A DNA stretch of 64,000 nucleotides, taken from NCBI GenBank assembly GCA_963920525.1, contig OY986438.1:216931396-216995395 (forward strand), written 5' to 3'. The DNA is from Dichetophora obliterata (taxonomy: Eukaryota; Arthropoda; Insecta; Diptera; Sciomyzidae). This document shows, piece by piece, positions 51,544-62,137 of the stretch. The notes beneath the pieces are model-generated. The model was not told where the DNA came from. It saw nothing but the letters and a program-made list of their open reading frames with translations, and made no database searches. Both the position numbers and the translations under genes were made by a program. Numbering within the stretch: the first letter of the stretch is position 1; every line of letters starts with the position of its first letter.

Positions 51544-53661
51544 ACTAAGATTCTTGAAAAAAAATCAAAATCCAGAAAAGTTTTTTCTGAATATGCAGTC
51601 TTGTGTATATATGTATTAGAAACAATTTGGTGTATAAATCGTCCTTGTAGGATGTATGGTTTGCGAGTTATGACGAAAAAAGCACATGTTTTTGGCCAGC
51701 TTCCACTCCAAAAAGTGTTCTACAACTCCTAACTACAAGAGATAGAGCATTTGGACAAAGGAGTATCCCTTCTTAAGGACGAGGACCTGGTGCTCATTTT
51801 AATGCATGAATCGTCCTTATCTGATATGTAGATTTTATTTTAGAAAATAAATAAAAAAAATAAAAATTGACAAAAAAGGGCACATGAAATTAACATGAAA
51901 TCTAATTTTTAAAATTATTTTAAGGATACAGTCTTGTGGGCAGTAGCTTAAGGAACATTTTGATGCATAAATCGTCCTTTTATGATGTATGGTTTAGAAG
52001 TTATGGCTAAAAAATCAAAAAAATCGCAAAAAACCACGTCAAAAACTATGATTCATGTAAAAAATTTTAACTAAGATTCTTGAAAAAAAATCAAAATCCA
52101 GAAAACTTTTTTCTGAATATGCAGTCTTGTGTATATATGTATTAGAAACAATTTGGTGTATAAATCGTCCTTGTAGGATGTATGGTTTGCGAGTTATGAC
52201 GAAAAAAGCACATGTTTTTGGCCAGCTTCCACTCCAAAAAGTGTTCTACAACTCCTAACTACAAGAGATAGAGCAAACGGCATTTGGACAAAGGAGTATC
52301 CCTTCTTAAGGACGAGGACCTGGTGCTCATTTTAATGCATGAATCGTCCTTATCTGATATGTAGTTTTTATTTTAGAAAATAAATAAAAAAAATAAAAAT
52401 TGACAAAAAAGGGCACATGAAATTAACATGAAATCTAATTTTTAAAATTATTTTAAGGATACAGTCTTGTGGGCAGTAGCTTAAGGAACATTTTGATGCA
52501 TAAATCGTCCTTTTATGATGTATGGTTTAGAAGTTATGGCTAAAAAATCAAAAAAATCGCAAAAAACCACGTCAAAAACTATGATTCATGTAAAAAATTT
52601 TAACTAAGATTCTTGAAAAAAAATCAAAATCCAGAAAAGTTTTTTCTGAATATGCAGTCTTGTGTATATATGTATTAGAAACAATTTGGTGTATAAATCG
52701 TCCTTGTAGGATGTATGGTTTGCGAGTTATGACGGAAAAAGCACATGTTTTTGGCCAGCTTCCACTCCAAAAAGTGTTCTACAACTCCTAACTACAAGAG
52801 ATAGAGCATTTTGACAAAGGAGTATCCCTTCTTAAGGACGAGGACCTGGTGCTCATTTTAATGCATGAATCGTCCTTATCTGATATGTAGATTTTATTTT
52901 AGAAAATAAATAAAAAAAATAAAAATTGACAAAAAAGGGCACATGAAATTAACATGAAATCTAATTTTTAAAATTATTTTAAGGATACAGTCTTGTGGGC
53001 AGTAGCTTAAGGAACATTTTGATGCATAAATCGTCCTTTTATGATGTATGGTTTAGAAGTTATGGCTAAAAAATCAAAAAAATCGCAAAAAACCACGTCA
53101 AAAACTATGATTCATGTAAAAAATTTTAACTAAGATTCTTGAAAAAAAATCAAAATCCAGAAAACTTTTTTCTGAATATGCAGTCTTGTGTATATATGTA
53201 TTAGAAACAATTTGGTGTATAAATCGTCCTTGTAAGATGTATGGTTTGCGAGTTATGACGAAAAAAGCACATGTTTTTGGCCAGCTTCCACTCCAAAAAG
53301 TGTTCTACAACTCCTAACTACAAGAGATAGAGCAAACGGCATTTGGACAAAGGAGTATCCCTTCTTAAGGACGAGGACCTGGTGCTCATTTTAATGCATG
53401 AATCGTCCTTATCTGATATGTAGTTTTTATTTTAGAAAATAAATAAAAAAAATAAAAATTGACAAAAAAGGGCACATGAAATTAACATGAAATCTAATTT
53501 TTAAAATTATTTTAAGGATACAGTCTTGTGGGCAGTAGCTTAAGGAACATTTTGATGCATAAATCGTCCTTTTATGATGTATGGTTTAGAAGTTATGGCT
53601 AAAAAATCAAAAAAATCGCAAAAAACCACGTCAAAAACTATGATTCATGTAAAAAATTTTA
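51544..53661. repeat. Units with 7-bp deletion in copy 2, dimer complete
   Basis: Units 51544 and 52603 have the 7-bp loss (GAGCATTTGG at 51744, GAGCATTTTG at 52804). The partners 52070 and 53129 both have GACGAAAAAAG and C at the loop position, so here the two-monomer pattern is complete. In copy 1 the fourth position (26382) is a different unit type. The unit at 53129 also has a private TAAGATG. Confidence 0.8.
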
Positions 53662-56600
53662 ACTAAGATTCTTGAAAAAAAATCACATTCCAGAAAACTT
53701 TTTTCCGAATATGCAGTCTTATGTATATATGTATTAGAAACAATTTGGTGTATAAATCGTCCTTGTAGGATGTATGGTTTGCGAGTTATGACGGAAAAAG
53801 CACATGTTTTTGGCCAGCTTCCACTCCAAAAAGTGTTCTACAACTCCTAACTACAAGAGATAGAGCAAACGGCATTTGGACAAAGGAGTATCCCTTCTTA
53901 AGGACGAGGACCTGGTGCTCATTTTAATGCATGAATCGTCCTTATCTGATATGTAGTTTTTATTTTAGAAAATAAATAAAAAAAATAAAAATTGACAAAA
54001 AAGGGCACATGAAATTAACATGAAATCTAATTTTTAAAATTATTTTAAGGATACAGTCTTGTGGGCAGTAGCTTAAGGAACATTTTGATGCATAAATCGT
54101 CCTTTTATGATGTATGGTTTAGAAGTTATGGCTAAAAAATCAAAAAAATCGCAAAAAACCACGTCAAAAACTATGATTCATGTAAAAAATTTTAACTAAG
54201 ATTCTTGAAAAAAATCACATTCCAGAAAACTTTTTTCCGAATATGCAGTCTTGTGTATATATGTATTAGAAACAATTTGGTGTATAAATCGTCCTTGTAG
54301 GATGTATGGTTTGCGAGTTATGACGGAAAAAGCACATGTTTTTGGCCAGCTTCCACTCCAAAAAGTGTTCTACAACTCCTAACTACAAGAGATAGAGCAA
54401 ACGGCATTTGGACAAAGGAGTATCCCTTCTTAAGGACGAGGACCTGGTGCTCATTTTAATGCATGAATCGTCCTTATCTGATATGTAGTTTTTATTTTAG
54501 AAAATAAATAAAAAAAATAAAAATTGACAAAAAAGGGCACATGAAATTAACATGAAATCTAATTTTTAAAATTATTTTAAGGATACAGTCTTGTGGGCAG
54601 TAGCTTAAGGAACATTTTGATGCATAAATCGTCCTTTTATGATGTATGGTTTAGAAGTTATGGCTAAAAAATCAAAAAAATCGCAAAAAACTACGTCAAA
54701 AACTATGATTCATGTAAAAAATTTTAACTAAGATTCTTGAAAAAAAAATCAAATTCCAGAAAACTTTTTTCTGAATATGCAGTCTTGTGTATATATGTAT
54801 TAGAAACAATTTGGTGTATAAATCGTCCTTGTAGGATGTATGGTTTGCGAGTTATGACGGAAAAAGCACATGTTTTTGGCCAGCTTCCACTCCAAAAAGT
54901 GTTCTACAACTCCTAACTACAAGAGATAGAGCAAACGGCATTTGGACAAAGGAGTATCCCTTCTTAAGGACGAGGACCTGGTGCTCATTTTAATGCATGA
55001 ATCGTCCTTATCTGATATGTAGTTTTTATTTTAGAAAATAAATAAAAAAAATAAAAATTGACAAAAAAGGGCACATGAAATTAACATGAAATCTAATTTT
55101 TAAAATTATTTTAAGGATACAGTCTTGTGGGCAGTAGCTTAAGGAACATTTTGATGCATAAATCGTCCTTTTATGATGTATGGTTTAGAAGTTATGGCTA
55201 AAAAATAAAAAAAATCGCAAAAAACCACGTCAAAAACTATGATTCATGTAAAAAATTTTAACTAAGATTCTTGAAAAAAAATCAAAATCCAGAAAACTTT
55301 TTTCTGAATATGCAGTCTTGTGTATATATGTATTAGAAACAATTTGGTGTATAAATCGTCCTTGTAGGATGTATGGTTTGCGAGTTATGACGGAAAAAGC
55401 ACATGTTTTTGGCCAGCTTCCACTCCAAAAAGTGTTCTACAACTCCTAACTACAAGAGATAGAGCAAACGGCATTTGGACAAAGGAGTATCCCTTCTTAA
55501 GGACGAGGACCTGGTGCTCATTTTAATGCATGAATCGTCCTTATCTGATATGTAGTTTTTATTTTAGAAAATAAATAAAAAAAATAAAAATTGACAAAAA
55601 AGGGCACATGAAATTAACATGAAATCTGATTTTTAAAATTATTTTAAGGATACAGTCTTGTGGGCAGTAGCTTAAGGAACATTTTGATGCATAAATCGTC
55701 CTTTTATGATGTATGGTTTAGAAGTTATGGCTAAAAAATCAAAAAAATCGCAAAAAACCACGTCAAAAACTATGATTCATGTAAAAAATTTTAACTAAGA
55801 TTCTTGAAAAAAAATCAAAATCCAGAAAACTTTTTTCTGAATATGCAGTCTTGTGTATATATGTATTAGAAACAATTTGGTGTATAAATCGTCCTTGTAG
55901 GATGTATGGTTTGCGAGTTATGACGGAAAAAGCACATGTTTTTGGCCAGCTTCCACTCCAAAAAGTGTTCTACAACTCCTAACTACAAGAGATAGAGCAA
56001 ACGGCATTTGGACAAAGGAGTATCCCTTCTTAAGGACGAGGACCTGGTGCTCATTTTAATGCATGAATCGTCCTTATCTGATATGTAGTTTTTATTTTAG
56101 AAAATAAATAAAAAAAATAAAAATTGACAAAAAAGGGCACATAAAATTAACATGAAATCTAATTTTTAAAATTATTTTAAGGATACAGTCTTGTGGGCAG
56201 TAGCTTAAGGAACATTTTGATGCATAAATCGTCCTTTTATGATGTATGGTTTAGAAGTTATGGCTAAAAAATCAAAACAATCGCAAAAAACCACGTCAAA
56301 AACTATGATTCATGTAAAAAATTTTAACTAAGATTCTTGAAAAAAAATCAAAATCCAGAAAACTTTTTTCTGAATATGCAGTCTTGTGTATATATGTATT
56401 AGAAACAATTTGGTGTATAAATCGTCCTTGTAAGATGTATGGTTTGCGAGTTATGACGGAAAAAGCACATGTTTTTGGCCAGCTTCCACTCCAAAAAGTG
56501 TTCTACAATTCCTAACTACAAGAGATAGAGCAAACGGCATTTGGACAAAGGAGTATCCCTTCTTAAGGACGAGGACCTGGTGCTCATTTTAATGCATGAA

Positions 56601-58989
56601 TCGTCCTTATCTGATATGTAGTTTTTATTTTAGAAAATAAATAAAAAAAATAAAAATTGACAAAAAAGGGCACATGAAATTAACATGAAATCTAATTTTT
56701 AAAATTATTTTAAGGATACAGTCTTGTGGGCAGTAGCTTAAGGAACATTTTGATGCATAAATCGTCCTTTTATGATGTATGGTTTAGAAGTTATGGGTAA
56801 AAAATCAAAAAAATCGCAAAAAACCACGTCAAAAACTATGATTCATGTAAAAAATTTTAACTAAGATTCTTGAAAAAAAATCAAAATCCAGAAAACTTTT
56901 TTATGAATATGCAGTCTTGTGTATATATGTATTAGAAACAATTTGGTGTATAAATCGTCTTTGTAGGATGTATGGTTTGCGAGTTATGACGGAAAAAGCA
57001 CATGTTTTTGGCCAGCTTCCACTCCAAAAAGTGTTCTACAACTCCTAACTACAAGAGATAGAGCAAACGGCATTTGGACAAAGGAGTATCCCTTCTTAAG
57101 GACGAGGACCTGGTGCTCATTTTAATGCATGAATCGTCCTTATCTGATATGTAGTTTTTATTTTAGAAAATAAATAAAAAAAATAAAAATTGACAAAAAA
57201 GGGCACATGAAATTAACATGAAATCTAATTTTTAAAATTATTTTAAGGATACAGTCTTGTGGGCAGTAGCTTAAGGAACATTTTCATGCATAAATCGTCC
57301 TTTTATGATGTATGGTTTAGAAGTTATGGCTAAAAAATCAAAAAAATCGCAAAAACCCACGTCAAAAACTATGATTCATGTAAAAAATTTTAACTAAGAT
57401 TCTTGAAAAAAAATCAAAATCCAGAAAACTTTTTTCTGAATATGCAGTCTTGTGTATATACGTATTAGAAACAATTTGGTGTATAAATCGTCCTTGTAGG
57501 ATGTAGGGTTTGGGAGTTATGACGGAAAAAGCACATGTTTTTGGCCAGCTTCCACTCCAAAAAGTGTTCTACAACTCCTAATTACAAGAGATAGAGCAAA
57601 CGGCATTTGGACAAAGGAGTATCCCTTCTTAAGGACGAGGACCTGGTGCTCATTTTAATGCATGAATCGTCCTTATCTGATATGTAGTTTTTATTTTAGA
57701 AAATAAATAAAAAAATAAAAATTGACAAAAAAGGGCACATGAAATTAACATGAAATCTAATTTTTAAAATTATTTTAAGGATACAGTCTTGTGGGCAGTA
57801 GCTTAAGGAACATTTTGATGCATAAATCGTCCTTTTATGATGTATGGTTTAGAAGTTATGGCTAAAAAATCAAAAAAACGCAAAAAACCACGTCAAAAAC
57901 TATGATTCATGTAAAAAATTTTAACTAAGATTCTTGAAAAAAAATCAAAATCCAGAAAACTTTTTTCTGAATATGCAGTCTTGTGTATATATGTATTAGA
58001 AACAATTTGGTGTATAAATCGTCCTTGTAGGATGTATGGTTTGCGAGTTATGACGGAAAAAGCACATGTTTTTGGCCAGCTTCCACTCCAAAAAGTGTTC
58101 TACAACTCCTAACTACAAGAGATAGAGCAAACGGCATTTGGACAAAGGAGTATCCCTTCTTAAGGACGAGGACCTGGTGCTCATTTTAATGCATGAATCG
58201 TCCTTATCTGATATGTAGTTTTTATTTTAGAAAATAAATAAAAAAAATAAAAATTGACAAAAAAGGGCACATGAAATTAACATGAAATCTAATTTTTAAA
58301 ATTATTTTAAGGATACAGTCTTGTGGGCAGTAGCTTAAGGAACATTTTGATGCATAAATCGTCCTTTTATGATGTATGGTTTAGAAGTTATGGCTAAAAA
58401 ATCAAAAAAATCGCAAAAAACCACGTCAAAAACTATGATTCATGTAAAAAATTTTAACTAAGATTCTTGAAAAAAAATCAAAATCCAGAAAACTTTTTTC
58501 TGAATATGCAGTCTTGTGTATATATGTATTAGAAACAATTTGGTGTATAAATCGTCCTTGTAGGATGTATGGTTTGCGAGTTATGACGGAAAAAGCACAT
58601 GTTTTTGGCCAGCTTCCACTCCAAAAAGTGTTCTACAACTCCTAACTACAAGAGATAGAGCAAACGGCATTTGGACAAAGGAGTATCCCTTCTTAAGGAC
58701 GAGGACCTGGTGCTCATTTTAATGCATGAATCGTCCTTATCTGATATGTAGTTTTTATTTTAGAAAATAAATAAAAAAAATAAAAATTGACAAAAAAGGG
58801 CACATGAAATTAACATGAAATCTAATTTTTAAAATTATTTTAAGGATACAGTCTTGTGGGCAGTAGCTTAAGGAACATTTTGATGCATAAATCGTCCTTT
58901 TATGATGTATGGTTTAGAAGTTATGGCTAAAAAATCAAAAAAATCGCAAAAAACCACGTCAAAAACTATGATTCATGTAAAAAATTTTA
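53662..58989. repeat. Ten-monomer segment, first copy (5328 bp)
   Basis: The run CACATTCC/CCGAATATG unit (53662), A7 CACATTCC unit with CTACGTC (54195) and A9 CAAATTCC unit with AAAATAAAAAAAATCGC (54727) is repeated from 58990. Later units carry CACATAAAATT (55794), TTTTTTATG with CGTCTTTG, TTTTCATGC and AAAAACCCACG (56860), and TATACGTATT with GTAGGGTTTGGG (57393), which also recur in the second copy. The unit at 57393 has lost one A and one T (531 bp). Confidence 0.82.
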
Positions 58990-59522
58990 ACTAAGATTCT
59001 TGAAAAAAAATCACATTCCAGAAAACTTTTTTCCGAATATGCAGTCTTGTGTATATATGTATTAGAAACAATTTGGTGTATAAATCGTCCTTGTAGGATG
59101 TATGGTTTGCGAGTTATGACGGAAAAAGCACATGTTTTTGGCCAGCTTCCACTCCAAAAAGTGTTCTACAACTCCTAACTACAAGAGATAGAGCAAACGG
59201 CATTTGGACAAAGGAGTATCCCTTCTTAAGGACGAGGACCTGGTGCTCATTTTAATGCATGAATCGTCCTTATCTGATATGTAGTTTTTATTTTAGAAAA
59301 TAAATAAAAAAAATAAAAATTGACAAAAAAGGGCACATGAAATTAACATGAAATCTAATTTTTAAAATTATTTTAAGGATACAGTCTTGTGGGCAGTAGC
59401 TTAAGGAACATTTTGATGCATAAATCGTCCTTTTATGATGTATGGTTTAGAAGTTATGGCTAAAAAATCAAAAAAATCGCAAAAAACCACGTCAAAAACT
59501 ATGATTCATGTAAAAAATTTTA

Positions 59523-60013
59523 ACTAAGATTCTTGAAAAAAATCACATTCCAGAAAACTTTTTTCCGAATATGCAGTCTTGTGTATATATGTATTAGAAA
59601 CAATTTGGTGTATAAATCGTCCTTGTAGGATGTATGGTTTGCGAGTTATGACGGAAAAAGCACATGTTTTTGGCCAGCTTCCACTCCAAAAAGTGTTCTA
59701 CAACTCCTAACTACAAGAGATAGAGCAAACCTGGTGCTCATTTTAATGCATGAATCGTCCTTATCTGATATGTAGTTTTTATTTTAGAAAATAAATAAAA
59801 AAAATAAAAATTGACAAAAAAGGGCACATGAAATTAACATGAAATCTAATTTTTAAAATTATTTTAAGGATACAGTCTTGTGGGCAGTAGCTTAAGGAAC
59901 ATTTTGATGCATAAATCGTCCTTTTATGATGTATGGTTTAGAAGTTATGGCTAAAAAATCAAAAAAATCGCAAAAAACTACGTCAAAAACTATGATTCAT
60001 GTAAAAAATTTTA
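59523..60013. repeat. 491-bp unit with 41-bp deletion
   Basis: GAGCAAAC at 59723-59730 is joined directly to CTGGTGCTC, removing 41 bp that include GGAGTATCCCTTCTTAAGG of subunit B. AC at the left edge matches AC before CTGG, so two bases of microhomology are at the join. The matching unit at 54195 is intact (532 bp), so the loss is later than the 5.3-kb duplication. Confidence 0.88.
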
Positions 60014-61613
60014 ACTAAGATTCTTGAAAAAAAAATCAAATTCCAGAAAACTTTTTTCTGAATATGCAGTCTTGTGTATATATGTATTAGAAACAATTTG
60101 GTGTATAAATCGTCCTAGTAGGATGTATGGTTTGCGAGTTATGACGGAAAAAGCACATGTTTTTGGCCAGCTTCCACTCCAAAAAGTGTTCTACAACTCC
60201 TAACTACAAGAGATAGAGCAAACGGCATTTGGACAAAGGAGTATCCCTTCTTAAGGACGAGGACCTGGTGCTCATTTTAATGCATGAATCGTCCTTATCT
60301 GATATGTAGTTTTTATTTTAGAAAATAAATAAAAAAAATAAAAATTGACAAAAAAGGGCACATGAAATTAACATGAAATCTAATTTTTAAAATTATTTTA
60401 AGGATACAGTCTTGTGGGCAGTAGCTTAAGGAACATTTTGATGCATAAATCGTCCTTTTATGATGTATGGTTTAGAAGTTATGGCTAAAAAATAAAAAAA
60501 ATCGCAAAAAACCACGTCAAAAACTATGATTCATGTAAAAAATTTTAACTAAGATTCTTGAAAAAAAATCAAAATCCAGAAAACTTTTTTCTGAATATGC
60601 AGTCTTGTGTATATATGTATTAGAAACAATTTGGTGTATAAATCGTCCTTGTAGGATGTATGGTTTGCGAGTTATGACGGAAAAAGCACATGTTTTTGGC
60701 CAGCTTCCACTCCAAAAAGTGTTCTACAACTCCTAACTACAAGAGATAGAGCAAACGGCATTTGGACAAAGGAGTATCCCTTCTTAAGGACGAGGACCTG
60801 GTGCTCATTTTAATGCATGAATCGTCCTTATCTGATATGTAGTTTTTATTTTAGAAAATAAATAAAAAAAATAAAAATTGACAAAAAAGGGCACATGAAA
60901 TTAACATGAAATCTAATTTTTAAAATTATTTTAAGGATACAGTCTTGTGGGCAGTAGCTTAAGGAACATTTTGATGCATAAATCGTCCTTTTATGATGTA
61001 TGGTTTAGAAGTTATGGCTAAAAAATCAAAAAAATCGCAAAAAACCACGTCAAAAACTATGATTCATGTAAAAAATTTTAACTAAGATTCTTGAAAAAAA
61101 ATCACATTCCAGAAAACTTTTTTCCGAATATGCAGTCTTGTGTATATATGTATTAGAAACAATTTGGTGTATAAATCGTCCTTGTAGGATGTACAGTTTG
61201 CGAGTTATGACGGAAAAAGCACATGTTTTTGGCCAGCTTCCACTCCAAAAAGTGTTCTACAACTCCTAACTACAAGAGATAGAGCAAACGGCATTTGGAC
61301 AAAGGAGTATCCCTTCTTAAGGACGAGGACCTGGTGCTCATTTTAATGCATGAATCGTCCTTATCTGATATGTAGTTTTTATTTTAGAAAATAAATAAAA
61401 AAAATAAAAATTGACAAAAAAGGGCACATGAAATTAACATGAAATCTAATTTTTAAAATTATTTTAAGGATACAGTCTTGTGGGCAGTAGCTTAAGGAAC
61501 ATTTTGATGCATAAATCGTCCTTTTATGATGTATGGTTTAGAAGTTATGGCTAAAAAATCAAAAAAATCGCAAAAAACCACGTCAAAAACTATGATTCAT
61601 GTAAAAAATTTTA

Positions 61614-62137
61614 ACTAAGATTCTTGAAAAAAAATCAAAATCCAGAAAACTTTTTTCTGAATATGCAGTCTTGTGTATATATGTATTAGAAACAATTTGG
61701 TGTATAAATCGTCCTTGTAGGATGTATGGTTTGCGAGTTATGACGGAAAAAGCACATGTTTTTGGCCAGCTTCCACTCCAAAAAGTGTTCTACAACTCCT
61801 AACTACAAGAGATAGAGCAAACGGCATTTGGACAAAGGAGTATTCCTTCTTAAGGACGAGGACCTGGTGCTCATTTTAATGCATGAATCGTCCTTATCTG
61901 ATATGTAGTTTTTATTTTAGAAAATAAATAAAAATTGACAAAAAAGGGCACATGAAATTAACATGAAATCTAATTTTTAAAATTATTTTAAGGATACAGT
62001 CTTGTGGGCAGTAGCTTAAGGAACATTTTGATGCATAAATCGTCCTTTTATGATGTATGGTTTAGAAGTTATGGCTAAAAAATCAAAAAAATCGCAAAAA
62101 ACCACGTCAAAAACTATGATTCATGTAAAAAATTTTA
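61614..62137. repeat. 524-bp unit with 9-bp loss in the A-rich tract
   Basis: Near 61931 the A-rich tract reads AAATAAATAAAAATTGAC, lacking one AAAAAAAAT segment, consistent with slippage between A-tracts. It also has TATTCCTTC for TATCCCTTC near 61843. No other unit in the window has this deletion. Confidence 0.85.

Larger units (their letters stand above)
27303..53128. repeat. Copy 2 of the ~24-kb duplicated block
   Basis: Units start at 27814, 28347, 28880, 29413, 29946, 30479, 31012, 31545, 32078, 32611, 33144, 33677, 34210, 34742, 35276, 35808, 36342, 36875 (composite), 37723, 38256, 38790, 39322, 39855, 40389, 40923, 41456, then every 533 bp to 44654, 45186, 45719, 46252, 46785, 47317, 47850, 48383, 48877, 49410, 49943, 50476, 51010, 51544, 52070 and 52603. 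Differences from copy 1 that I could find: A27840 for T2692, G29320 for C4172, T37609 for C12461, C41492 for G14745, A44841 for T18094, one C present that is missing near 13827, one A fewer in the A-run of the unit at 40923, and three extra monomers (1,599 bp). Confidence 0.9.

Noticed and set aside
2155..53128. Dismissing the large duplication as an assembly artefact
   Set aside because: Not excluded, but copy-specific bases and the three-monomer difference argue for two real loci; raw reads would decide.
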